Below, in pieces: positions 18,197 to 26,923 of a DNA stretch of 64,000 nt; the stretch's first letter is position 1; each line of letters opens with the position of its first letter. The translations under genes were made by a program, and so were the position numbers. The stretch lies in NCBI GenBank assembly GCA_964601895.1, contig CAZROT010000003.1:1-64000 (forward strand), in the 5' to 3' direction. Below the pieces are notes generated by a model that ran no database searches, was not told the DNA's origin, and saw only the letters and a program-made list of their open reading frames with translations. The stretch is from CAZROT01 sp964601895. GTDB taxonomy: Bacteria > Pseudomonadota > Gammaproteobacteria > Enterobacterales > Enterobacteriaceae.

Positions 18197-18832
18197 TTAC
18201 GACCGTTTAGCATTACCTGATAAAGGCATGGTTATCTCTTTAAACCACTCCAGCAGTTCATTACGTATTACCGCAGGCAATACTGCATGATGGTATCCAT
18301 TTATTGCACCGGCGAGTGAAAACAGCACGTTAATCCCTAATGTCTTATGCAGCATACGCAATTTTAAATAACTACATTTTGCACCTTCAGTGCGTAAATC
18401 CCCGGCATTTTTAATACCCACTTTCCACAATAATCGTTCAAGGCTCGCGCCCAAATTAGGTAAATCTTTCAGTCTCATGCTGCCAAGTTTTTTACGTGAA
18501 GCGTCAGCCATAGCCTCTTCATAAGCCAGCTGTGCAAAACGAAGTAAAGTTTCTTTTTCATTCCACAGAAATTCATCAACATGATAATAACGTAACAGTA
18601 CCGGTATGCCTCTTTTGGCATAGACGAAATTCATCATTCCTTTTAACTGAAAAAGACTTTCAATATTATCAGTGGCTCGCAGATACAATTCGCCATCAGA
18701 CACAATGGCAAACATCACCTTATTAACTGAAAGGCTGTACCCTCCAAACTGAGAACGAGAGGTAACAGGTCCCAGTTGCGTGGTAAAAGACATTTTTGCC
18801 TGTTCGATTCTTTTTTCTGATAAGTATTTCAT
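18197..18832 (-). CDS. sxy: TfoX/Sxy family competence regulator
   Basis: Co-regulator that directs CRP to CRP-S promoters of DNA uptake genes. It has 211 residues from the ATG at 18830-18832. That start has a perfect AAAGGAG five bases upstream and matches the E. coli length (209); an in-frame Met 17 codons upstream lacks these features. The N-terminal TfoX domain (SQFGGYSLSVNKVMFAIVSD, GELYLRA) and the C-terminal helical domain (LKDLPNLGASLERLLWKVGI) are both complete. In E. coli sulA and ompA lie between sxy and matP; here only 252 bp separate them. Confidence 0.92.
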   Translation of the reverse strand: MKYLSEKRIEQAKMSFTTQLGPVTSRSQFGGYSLSVNKVMFAIVSDGELYLRATDNIESLFQLKGMMNFVYAKRGIPVLLRYYHVDEFLWNEKETLLRFAQLAYEEAMADASRKKLGSMRLKDLPNLGASLERLLWKVGIKNAGDLRTEGAKCSYLKLRMLHKTLGINVLFSLAGAINGYHHAVLPAVIRNELLEWFKEITMPLSGNAKRS

Positions 18833-19084
18833 TACTACTCCTTTAGTAGAATTCCCTTCTATTACAAATAAACTTAACATCAACAGCTAATCAATGAATT
18901 ACAAAATACGCAAATACAAGCCTCAATACCAATAACAAAATAGACTTACAAAAAATTGCATTGCAATTATGAGAAACGCTTTGAAAAACACACGACTTTT
19001 AACGCAGTAAAACAACCGACTGACCGGTGCTTTTTGCAAAAAATTATCGCGCGCCAGATCTCCACAAATGCAAAAATAGTATGA

Positions 19085-19534
19085 TTATTCATGCAAAATC
19101 GCTTTTAGATCCTGTTTTAACGATGAAATCTGGTTGGTATATTTTTCCTTACATTCCGCATCTTCAATGAGCTGAGTGATAATCGCGGAAAGTGTGCAGT
19201 TTCTTTGCTGCGCCAGCGCCGCAAGGCGTTGCCAGACTAAAAACTCCAAATCAATCGATTTTTTACGTTGATACTGGTGTTCTGCATTGAAATGGCGCTT
19301 GCGCCGTGCTCTGATTGTTTGTTTTAAGCGATTAACCAGCCTGGGATTCATATGTACTGTAATCCACTCGAGTATCTTCAGTGGCTGGTTTTCCAGTTTA
19401 ACCAGCTCAGCAACAGCATCCTCAGCGGCACTTATCTCAATATGACGTGTAATCAGCTCACCTTCACGGTGCTTTTTTATCAGATAGGACCACTTCCAAC
19501 CACTTTCAAGATTTTTCAGTTGCTGATATTTCAT
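19085..19534 (-). CDS. matP: macrodomain Ter protein MatP
   Basis: Site-specific DNA-binding protein that organises the replication-terminus macrodomain by binding matS and interacting with ZapB and MukBEF. It has 149 residues against 150 in E. coli. Opening MKYQQLKNLESGWKWSYLIK, the four-helix bundle and the ribbon-helix-helix (RKKSIDLEFLVWQRLAALAQ) are conserved, ending in a C-terminal coiled coil (about 125-149). A matS-like site lies in its own promoter region. Confidence 0.96.
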   Translation of the reverse strand: MKYQQLKNLESGWKWSYLIKKHREGELITRHIEISAAEDAVAELVKLENQPLKILEWITVHMNPRLVNRLKQTIRARRKRHFNAEHQYQRKKSIDLEFLVWQRLAALAQQRNCTLSAIITQLIEDAECKEKYTNQISSLKQDLKAILHE

Positions 19535-19546
19535 GATAATTTCTCA

Positions 19547-19559
19547 GTGACGTTGTAAC
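19547..19559. promoter_or_regulatory. matS-like site upstream of matP
   Basis: GTGACGTTGTAAC matches the E. coli matS consensus GTGACRNYGTCAC at 12 of 13 positions. It is 13 bp upstream of the matP start codon, where binding could affect matP transcription. Functionality is inferred. Confidence 0.5.
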
Positions 19560-19740
19560 TTTCACGCAGTATAAGCAATTTCACCCTAATTTATAACTAT
19601 CATTCTGGCTATTTTTTACACAAAAAAATCTTATTTAGCCCGGTTATCAGTAACAAGTATTATTCTGCATATGTGCAGTCTCAGTTATTCTTGTATAATC
19701 GCCTTTCTTTCGTTTAACCATTGCGGCTATATTATATACT

Positions 19741-21495
19741 TTGACGACTAAACAACTTAAATGGCAGTCTCTATTGCCTGACATCACATCCTGTGACGCC
19801 CTGTTGACTACTGCCGCCCAGTTAGCGCCGGTAACATTCACAGCAATACAACCTCGACTCGACAATGCACTGACCTTTTTTTGCCATCCTCAATCCAGAT
19901 CACGCCTTATGCTTATTAAGGCACAGGAATGTAATGATTACTTGAATCTCATTGCTCGGGCTGTAGAAGAACTACAACACAGCCGCTCAAAAAAGCTAAT
20001 GGGTGGTGATTATCTGATTCAGGACGATGAAATTATATGGCAGCCTGCTATCCGGGGTGATGAACGCTTTGCTGGACAGGTCACCTGCCTGTACCGGGAA
20101 TGGGTAGAGCCTGAACAGTTATTTGGTTGTGTCAGACTATACAAAGATAAAATAACGTTAAAACCAGGCCTTATCCATCTTGTTAATGGAGGGATACTAG
20201 TCTTAGCTGTCAGAACGCTACTGGCACAACCTTTCATGTGGTTACGCCTGAAGCAAATGATCATGCAGAAAAAATTTGAGTGGCTGTCACCGGATGAAAC
20301 TCGCCCGTTACCCATTTCAGTACCATCGATGGCGCTTGATTTGCAGTTAATTTTGGTTGGTGATCGACTCAGTCTTGGTGACTTCCATCATATGGAGCCA
20401 GGAATAAAAGAACTCACAATTTATGGTGAATTTGAACCTGAACTGCCATTCACTGATACCAGCAGCATGTCGCTATGGTGCAGCTATATCAATCTGTTGA
20501 TTCAGCAACAGCAGTTGCCACCTTTATCGAACGATGCATGGCCTGAGCTGTTAAGGCAAGCGGTACGCCACAGCGGTGACAAAAGTCGCTTACCGCTGTG
20601 CCCTCAGTGGTTAAATCAACAGTTATCAGAGGCTGTGCCTTATAGCAAAAGCAATATCATTACTGCTGATGCACTGGCAACTAAATCAACTGTCCGTGAG
20701 TGGCGACAGCGCTATCTGGCAGAGCGAATGCAGGATGATATTGAATTTGGGCAGATACTAATTGACACCGAGGGCATGGTAACAGGCCAGGTAAACGCAC
20801 TGTCAATACTCGAGTATTCAGGGCATCCCCAGGCATTTGGTGAACCAGCACGCATTAGTTGTACTGTTCATTTTGGTGATGGTGAATTAGTCGATGTCGA
20901 ACGTAAGGCTGAGCTGGGGGGAAACATTCATGCCAAGGGCATGATGATCATGCAGGCATTTTTACTCTCTGAATTACGACTTGAACAGCCCCAACCGTTC
21001 TCAGCATGCGTGGTTTTCGAGCAGTCTTACGGTGAAATTGATGGTGACAGTGCATCACTGGCTGAGCTTTGTGCACTCATCAGTGCACTGTCCCTTCAAC
21101 CCATCAATCAGCAGATTGCTGTCACTGGCTCGATTGATCAATTTGGTAATGTACAGGCTGTTGGTGGGCTGAATGAAAAAATTGAAGGTTTCTTCGAAAC
21201 CTGCCAGCGCCGCCATTTAACCGGTAAACAGGGTGTTATTTTACCGGCCAGTAATATTGCGCATCTCTGTCTCAATAATGAGGTTGTACAAGCCATTCAA
21301 AACCATCAATTTCACTTATGGACTGTCGACACAGTTGCAGACGCATTATTATTACTGACTGAAATTCCCTGGTTTGACGAACAACAGCCCTCTTTATTGA
21401 GTATCATTCAGGAACGCATCGCACAAATGAGTACACATGACAGGCGCAGGCCACCCTGGCTGTTTCGCTGGTTCAATGTATTCGGCCAGCATTAA
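19741..21495 (+). CDS. lonH: Lon-related putative protease LonH
   Basis: Lon-family protein (E. coli YcbZ) with a C-terminal LonC serine protease domain. It has 584 residues. The Ser-Lys dyad is S437 in EIDGDSASLAE and K480 in VGGLNEKIEGFF. No Walker A motif is visible in the N-terminal half, so it is not a classical ATP-driven Lon. I accept the TTG start at 19741 because the translation TTKQLKWQSLLPD aligns with the E. coli N-terminus and no suitable ATG is near. Divergent from matP, upstream of fabA, as in E. coli. Confidence 0.93.
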   Translation: MTTKQLKWQSLLPDITSCDALLTTAAQLAPVTFTAIQPRLDNALTFFCHPQSRSRLMLIKAQECNDYLNLIARAVEELQHSRSKKLMGGDYLIQDDEIIWQPAIRGDERFAGQVTCLYREWVEPEQLFGCVRLYKDKITLKPGLIHLVNGGILVLAVRTLLAQPFMWLRLKQMIMQKKFEWLSPDETRPLPISVPSMALDLQLILVGDRLSLGDFHHMEPGIKELTIYGEFEPELPFTDTSSMSLWCSYINLLIQQQQLPPLSNDAWPELLRQAVRHSGDKSRLPLCPQWLNQQLSEAVPYSKSNIITADALATKSTVREWRQRYLAERMQDDIEFGQILIDTEGMVTGQVNALSILEYSGHPQAFGEPARISCTVHFGDGELVDVERKAELGGNIHAKGMMIMQAFLLSELRLEQPQPFSACVVFEQSYGEIDGDSASLAELCALISALSLQPINQQIAVTGSIDQFGNVQAVGGLNEKIEGFFETCQRRHLTGKQGVILPASNIAHLCLNNEVVQAIQNHQFHLWTVDTVADALLLLTEIPWFDEQQPSLLSIIQERIAQMSTHDRRRPPWLFRWFNVFGQH

Positions 21496-21556
21496 CAGAT
21501 TTAATCTACTGCTGTGTATTTACCTCTTTTAATAAAAATTAAGGCTTACTGAAAAA

Positions 21557-22075
21557 ATGATAGAAAGAAAGGAGTACTATACGAAAAAAGATCTCGAAGC
21601 GTCAGGATACGGCAAGTTATTTGGTACCAAAGGTCCACCTTTACCGTCAGGCAATATGCTAATGATGGACAGGATAGTCTCCATGACCGAAGGTGGTGGT
21701 AGCCATAACAGGGGTTATGTAGAAGCCGAACTGGATATTAAACCCGATCTGTGGTTTTTTAGTTGCCATTTTATTGGCGATCCTGTTATGCCGGGCTGCC
21801 TTGGCCTCGATGCCATGTGGCAACTGGTAGGGTTTTATCTCGGCTGGCTTGGTGGCGAAGGTAAAGGTCGTGCTCTTGGTGTCGGTGACGTGAAATTCAC
21901 CGGACAGGTATTACCGACAGCACAAAAAGTGGTCTACCAGATTAATTTTAAACGCATCATCAACAGAAATCTGGTCATGGGAGTCGCAGACGGTGAAGTT
22001 TTTGTTGATGGTGAGCGTATTTATACAGCCCGTGATCTCAAAGTAGGACTGTTTAAAGATACACATAGTTTCTGA
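21557..22075 (+). CDS. fabA: 3-hydroxydecanoyl-ACP dehydratase/isomerase
   Basis: Introduces the cis double bond in unsaturated fatty acid synthesis by dehydrating and isomerising the C10 intermediate. It has 172 residues, identical in length to E. coli FabA. Active-site His71 and Asp85 lie in FSCHFIGDPVMPGCLGLDAM. It follows lonH by 61 bp. In E. coli rmf and pqiC come next; here an rpn gene occupies the rmf position. Confidence 0.97.
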   Translation: MIERKEYYTKKDLEASGYGKLFGTKGPPLPSGNMLMMDRIVSMTEGGGSHNRGYVEAELDIKPDLWFFSCHFIGDPVMPGCLGLDAMWQLVGFYLGWLGGEGKGRALGVGDVKFTGQVLPTAQKVVYQINFKRIINRNLVMGVADGEVFVDGERIYTARDLKVGLFKDTHSF

Positions 22076-22265
22076 TAACAAGCGGTAAGGTTTAAATTAC
22101 TGACGGGACGGTAATACACCTTCACCATTATCGAAGATGCAGCAGTTGCCAGGCAATGTACCCGTTCATTATACATTCTGCCACTCCTGTTGCATTATCT
22201 CGAAAAGTCATATAGTTATGATAACTGTTGATGTACTTCAGCGGCTTTTGTGATTCAGTGAACTT

Positions 22266-23195
22266 TCAGTGTGACAGGTCGTCGAGCTCTGCGTCAGACA
22301 GCCCGGTTGATAATTTAACAATACTGCGTTCAACACCGCTGGCAATCAGCTGTCTGGCAATTTTTAAGGAAGCCTCTTTTTCACCTTCCTGACGTCCCTG
22401 CTGCATTCCCTGCTGCATTCCCTGTTGCATTCCTTCCTGACGTCCTTCCTGCTTCAGTTTTTGCGCAATGGTCATGATTTTCTCCCGATGTTGTGATGTC
22501 TGGCGGGTCAGCACATCCAGCAGCTCAGGTATACTGGACGCATCACCGTGCTGAAAAGTATAACATACTGCTGTATTAAAAAGCTCATCACCGAGCGACC
22601 AGCTGTTGAGTAACAGTGCCAGCTTCTCTGCCATCACAGTGACATCCCTTGCCTGTATGTGCTTCTGCAGCAGTTCCAGTGCTGCGGCATTACGGTGGGT
22701 AAGAATTTCTTCATCCGGGATGACGGTAACATCAACCAGCACAAAAGGACGCATGTATACCTTTTCCGCCAGATCAGGGTCTTTGAAACAGTCAGGAAAC
22801 CAGGTGGTATACGGGTAAGGCCTTTTCTTTCCGTGATAGAACAGGACAGGTATCACCAGAGGCAATCTGTCATTTCCCTGGTCAATATGCCGCTGCATCA
22901 CTGCCAGTGCATAGCGGGCAAGACGAAAAGTCATCAGCCTGCAGGGAGTGCTCTGGTGCTCGATGAGGCAGCTGATGTATCCCATATCGCTGCCAATGCG
23001 CATGCTGTAGACAATATCGGAATAGTACTGACGCAGGTCAGGCTCAACAAAGGAGGAGGATTCAATCGACAGCGTATCCCATGCACATCTGTCTGCGATA
23101 TCTGCCGGTAAATGAATCTGCAGAAAGTCTCTCGCCACCTCAGTACGGGTCAGGAATTTACGAAAGAAGGCGTCATGCGGGCTGGTAATAGTCAT
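22266..23195 (-). CDS. Rpn family recombination-promoting nuclease/putative transposase
   Basis: 309 residues with the Rpn/YhgA (PD-(D/E)XK) N-terminal nuclease domain. It opens MTITSPHDAFFRKFLTRTEV, with D60 (YYSDIVYSM) and E79/Q81 (LIEHQSTP) as the catalytic core. E. coli RpnA-type proteins are Ca2+-stimulated endonucleases that increase RecA-independent recombination. The C-terminal part contains three tandem MQQG units (12-bp repeats at about 22398-22433) inside a Gln/Glu-rich helix. This family is expanded in Yersinia and insect symbionts. It sits between fabA and pqiC in the place of rmf, suggesting insertion. Confidence 0.9.
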   Translation of the reverse strand: MTITSPHDAFFRKFLTRTEVARDFLQIHLPADIADRCAWDTLSIESSSFVEPDLRQYYSDIVYSMRIGSDMGYISCLIEHQSTPCRLMTFRLARYALAVMQRHIDQGNDRLPLVIPVLFYHGKKRPYPYTTWFPDCFKDPDLAEKVYMRPFVLVDVTVIPDEEILTHRNAAALELLQKHIQARDVTVMAEKLALLLNSWSLGDELFNTAVCYTFQHGDASSIPELLDVLTRQTSQHREKIMTIAQKLKQEGRQEGMQQGMQQGMQQGRQEGEKEASLKIARQLIASGVERSIVKLSTGLSDAELDDLSH

Positions 23196-23351
23196 GGCGG
23201 TATTTTATGTGAAACGTATCTCTGCCACGATTGTACCTGAATGTTATCCTGCTACCACGCATGCCTGCTTTTTCACCGCATTATCCACGAGTTTTGTGAA
23301 CATCTTCCTGTTTTTCACCCTAAAACAGGTACAGGAATGAATAACATAAAA

Positions 23352-23903
23352 TCAGTAATGCCTGTCAATTTGCGCAGCTATTACCCGTACCTGTTGCTGC
23401 CATCCTTCGGCCAGTTTACGTACCAGCGCATCATAACCAGCTTCATCCTGCTCAAGTTCAATATTGAATGACTGCGTTATCAGACGCTGTTGATGCCGCA
23501 GTAGCCATTGTCCACGAATTACCGCTTTACCATCATAGCGCCCATGAAAACCATTTACTGTCACCGTTAAAACAGCCTGATCATTCCCGGTAAATCGGGA
23601 TGTTATCAACCAGGCTGGCATAGCGGCGCTGAGATTACTTATTAACATCTGCTGCAATTGCTGTTCCAGTGAACTTCCCCACAGATGGTGACTGGCAGAG
23701 ACATACCTGACATCATTTAATTGATAAACAATGCCTTTAGAGACGAGATGGTCTGCCACAATGACTTGCGCGACCCATAGCTGACGCAATCCTGTACTGA
23801 CCTGAGTCTGAACATCCGCATCAGGCAGCTGATAATAAAATTTTTTCTGACTGCTGCTACAGGCACTCAGTAATACCAGCATGATCACACACAGGTACTT
23901 CAT
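23352..23903 (-). CDS. pqiC: outer-membrane lipoprotein of the Pqi transport system
   Basis: 183-residue lipoprotein (YmbA family, DUF330-like). The signal peptide ends in the lipobox LLSACSSS, giving lipidated Cys15. In E. coli PqiC forms an outer-membrane octamer docking the PqiB MCE tunnel for lipid transport. It overlaps pqiB by 4 bp (ATGA-type), so the three genes are translationally linked. Confidence 0.92.
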   Translation of the reverse strand: MKYLCVIMLVLLSACSSSQKKFYYQLPDADVQTQVSTGLRQLWVAQVIVADHLVSKGIVYQLNDVRYVSASHHLWGSSLEQQLQQMLISNLSAAMPAWLITSRFTGNDQAVLTVTVNGFHGRYDGKAVIRGQWLLRHQQRLITQSFNIELEQDEAGYDALVRKLAEGWQQQVRVIAAQIDRHY

Positions 23904-25528
23904 TGTGACTGTCCTTTACCGGGCAGAGGATCCTGGTGCTCTTCTGCTTTAAATATCAGCGCATTGCTCTTTTCATTTAACGTTCTTAACAGAGGCTGCA
24001 ATTCACTTAAGACCCGGTTTAACTGTTGCATATCACCCAGCATGGTATTGTACAGCGGCGATCCAGGCTGGAGAGCCTGCATACTCAGATTTAATTGCAA
24101 CAGCGCCTGACGTAGTTCTTCTGGTAATCCTTTCACTGCAGGATCGGCAGTAAGTTCATTCAGTGATGCCAGCATTTTCCTGGATGTCTGCAGGGTTTTT
24201 GTCACTTCACTGACTGCACGTTCCATCGGTAACTCATTAAGCTTATCCAATAATTGCACCAGTTTTTGTTGAATCTGAGAAAACCCATCACTGACCGTTG
24301 GCAATACAAAATAACCGGCTACTTTTTGTTCCCCTTTCCAGGCGCTGGCACGTGGATAAAAATCCAAATCGATAAAGAGAGATCCTGTCAGTAAATTAGC
24401 CAGCTTGAGTGATGCACGCAGCCCGCGTTTTTCTCCCTGCTCAAGACTTTGCTGAAAATTGAAATTCGGACCTGCCTTTTTAGTTAAACGGCCAGGCTCT
24501 ATACGTACCAGTACCGGGATACGATAATCATTATTGACTACCCCGCTCATCTCTTTACTGTAAAAGGGAACTTCTGATACTGTCCCGATGCGAATTCCCC
24601 TGAATTCAACAGGTGCACCCGGATTTAAACCACGTACTGATTCAGAAAAAAACAACAGATAATTGATGGTATCAACATATAATGAATCCTGAATGCTACG
24701 TTGATCATCAAATAAATTATATTCAGCCTTCTCTTCTGCCGGGCTGCCACGATCCCAGCCTGTCGGTACATCAAAACTGACTCCCCCGCTTAACAATGTT
24801 GTCAGTGAAGCGATTTCCATGCGCATACCCTGCGCAGACAGATCAAAAGCAATACCGCTATTTTTCCAGAAACGCACGTTACTGGTCACCAGAACATCAT
24901 AAGGCGCACCAATAAATAATTGATGACGCATAAGCCGCGCGCTGGCATCAAAGGCGCTGGTTTCCACCAGCCCGACCCGGTAGCCACGAAATAATACGGG
25001 ATCACCATAACTGAGCTGGCCTGCCTGTTCACTGGTCAGTATCACCCGAATACCCCTGGCGTCTGGTGGTGTCACAGGAGGAGATTCCAGCAGGGTATAT
25101 TCCGTTTCTTCTTCTTTTTCGTTCCCCGGACGCAGCTCTATGAAAGCCCCTGAAAACAAGGTATCCAGGCCCCTGATTCCTTCACGCCCAATCTGTGGTT
25201 TCACCACCCAGAATACCGAGTCCCGACGCAACAGCATGTCCATATCAGCATGTAATCGTGCGGTAATGACAACCTTATTTAAGTCCTCACTCAGCGTGAC
25301 TTTCTCGATAATGCCCACATCAACATTGCGGCTTTTAATGCGTGTTTTTCCTGCTTCAATACCTTCAGCATTACGGGTAATCAGTACCACTTCAGGCCCC
25401 TGGTCACTAAAATTAGTAATCAGTATCCATGCACCTATTAACGCAGTGACAATTGGAACAATCCATACCGGTGACCAGCGTTTAATTATTTCAATATCCG
25501 CTACTGCACGCTGCCATGCCCTGCTCAT
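23900..25528 (-). CDS. pqiB: MCE-domain intermembrane transport protein PqiB
   Basis: 542 residues. One N-terminal membrane helix (about 20-38, VWIVPIVTALIGAWILITNF) is followed by three MCE domains (near residues 45-130, 160-240 and 285-390) and a C-terminal amphipathic helical region (about 430-530). This matches E. coli PqiB, a hexameric syringe-like conduit for lipids between membranes. It overlaps both pqiA and pqiC by 4 bp. Confidence 0.95.
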   Translation of the reverse strand: MSRAWQRAVADIEIIKRWSPVWIVPIVTALIGAWILITNFSDQGPEVVLITRNAEGIEAGKTRIKSRNVDVGIIEKVTLSEDLNKVVITARLHADMDMLLRRDSVFWVVKPQIGREGIRGLDTLFSGAFIELRPGNEKEEETEYTLLESPPVTPPDARGIRVILTSEQAGQLSYGDPVLFRGYRVGLVETSAFDASARLMRHQLFIGAPYDVLVTSNVRFWKNSGIAFDLSAQGMRMEIASLTTLLSGGVSFDVPTGWDRGSPAEEKAEYNLFDDQRSIQDSLYVDTINYLLFFSESVRGLNPGAPVEFRGIRIGTVSEVPFYSKEMSGVVNNDYRIPVLVRIEPGRLTKKAGPNFNFQQSLEQGEKRGLRASLKLANLLTGSLFIDLDFYPRASAWKGEQKVAGYFVLPTVSDGFSQIQQKLVQLLDKLNELPMERAVSEVTKTLQTSRKMLASLNELTADPAVKGLPEELRQALLQLNLSMQALQPGSPLYNTMLGDMQQLNRVLSELQPLLRTLNEKSNALIFKAEEHQDPLPGKGQSQ

Positions 25529-26838
25529 TGGTCTGTCACCCTGTTTATGGTAAAAGCAGGCCTGTTATCCCAGATTAATCGGGGATCAAGGACCATGGCT
25601 GCAAACATCGTCAGGAGCACGACCATGGCAAAGGGTATAACCCCATCATGCGGATAAACATTCATTAATTGCCCCATACGCACCAGTCCTGATAAAACAG
25701 CAATGACAAATATGTCAATCATTGACCAGCGCCCAATCACTTCAAGCACGTTATAAATAACATGCAGCTGCCTTGCATCAGCATCACTTCTGCACTGTAT
25801 CCCAACGCATAACCAGCCAAGTGCCAGTATTTTTACAGAAGGTATCATGATACTGGCAATGAAAATGATCAGAGCTACGGGATAAGATCCTTCCTGCCAG
25901 AGAAAAATAATACCGGCCATCACTGTTGACGTGATGCTCTCTTCCAGACTCTGCGTTACCATGACGGGCATGATGTTAGCAGGAATATAAAAAATGACCG
26001 CGGTGACCAGAAGCGCCATCGCCTGACTGACACTGTGAGTACGACGCGCATAACCATAGCGATGACAGCGCGGGCACTGATGCAGGACTGCGGGCAGAAT
26101 GGCCCGGCAGCAGGAACAGACACGCAAGCCCTGCTTCAGGCCAGTTTCCCCCACCGTTAAGACAGAGTCAACTGCAGGTGCCGGAGCAAGGCTATTCCAT
26201 AGCCAGCGGCGATCGATACACTGAAAGGTACGTACCTGAAGCAGACAGAATAAACACCAGGGAATAAAACTGGCGCCTGTCTCAATGTCACCATAGTTCT
26301 GTAATTTGACAAGACTGACCAGCACACCGGCTAAAAATATTTCCGCCATACACCAGGCTTTCAGCTGAAATAACCATTTCGCCAGCCATATTCTGAAAGA
26401 TAACAGCACCGCATTTTGATACAGCAACAACACAGCCAGCAGGCAGGACAGCGGCATCAGCTGGACAAACACCATAAACAATGCAGCCAGACCATCATAG
26501 TGCTCATGAACTAACAGAGCTGGGATGCCCATCAGGGTGACACTGTTACTCATTCCCGCGACATGTAAAGTCACAAAAGGGAACATATGCGCCAGCAACA
26601 GCATCAATAAGGCGCTGATGGCGTTACTCACTGCATGCTTACGTGGCGCTTTGCGGCACATACTGAGTGTCGTTTTACAACGCGGGCAGACTGCTCTGGT
26701 ACCCACAGCCAGCAATGGCAACCTTACCAGTAAATCACAGCGCGGACATAGCGCTGCGTTTTCAAGGCAAACAGCAGATTCATTACTGCCATTATCCTCT
26801 ACAGGATACACGCGATTTTCCTTACAAGTGTGAATCAC
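25525..26838 (-). CDS. pqiA: Pqi system inner-membrane protein PqiA
   Basis: 437 residues with two repeated PqiA domains, each starting with zinc-ribbon-like cysteines (CPRCDLLVRL and CPRCKTTLSMC in the first; CSCCRAIL and CPRCHRYG in the second), followed by about four membrane helices. Inner-membrane partner of PqiB in envelope lipid transport, induced by paraquat in E. coli. A matS-like 13-mer lies inside the gene at 26537-26549. Confidence 0.94.
   Translation of the reverse strand: MIHTCKENRVYPVEDNGSNESAVCLENAALCPRCDLLVRLPLLAVGTRAVCPRCKTTLSMCRKAPRKHAVSNAISALLMLLLAHMFPFVTLHVAGMSNSVTLMGIPALLVHEHYDGLAALFMVFVQLMPLSCLLAVLLLYQNAVLLSFRIWLAKWLFQLKAWCMAEIFLAGVLVSLVKLQNYGDIETGASFIPWCLFCLLQVRTFQCIDRRWLWNSLAPAPAVDSVLTVGETGLKQGLRVCSCCRAILPAVLHQCPRCHRYGYARRTHSVSQAMALLVTAVIFYIPANIMPVMVTQSLEESITSTVMAGIIFLWQEGSYPVALIIFIASIMIPSVKILALGWLCVGIQCRSDADARQLHVIYNVLEVIGRWSMIDIFVIAVLSGLVRMGQLMNVYPHDGVIPFAMVVLLTMFAAMVLDPRLIWDNRPAFTINRVTDQ
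26537..26549. promoter_or_regulatory. matS-like site inside pqiA
   Basis: GTGACACTGTTAC matches the matS consensus GTGACRNYGTCAC at 12 of 13 positions. It lies about 7 kb from the site upstream of matP. Functional matS sites in E. coli occur inside genes, so the location is acceptable. Confidence 0.4.
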
Positions 26839-26923
26839 GTTGAACAGACTTAATCACTGGCATAATGTCCTTAAGGAGCAGAAAGTACTGACTGAGACAC
26901 GTATACATTTTCCCCAATACAGA

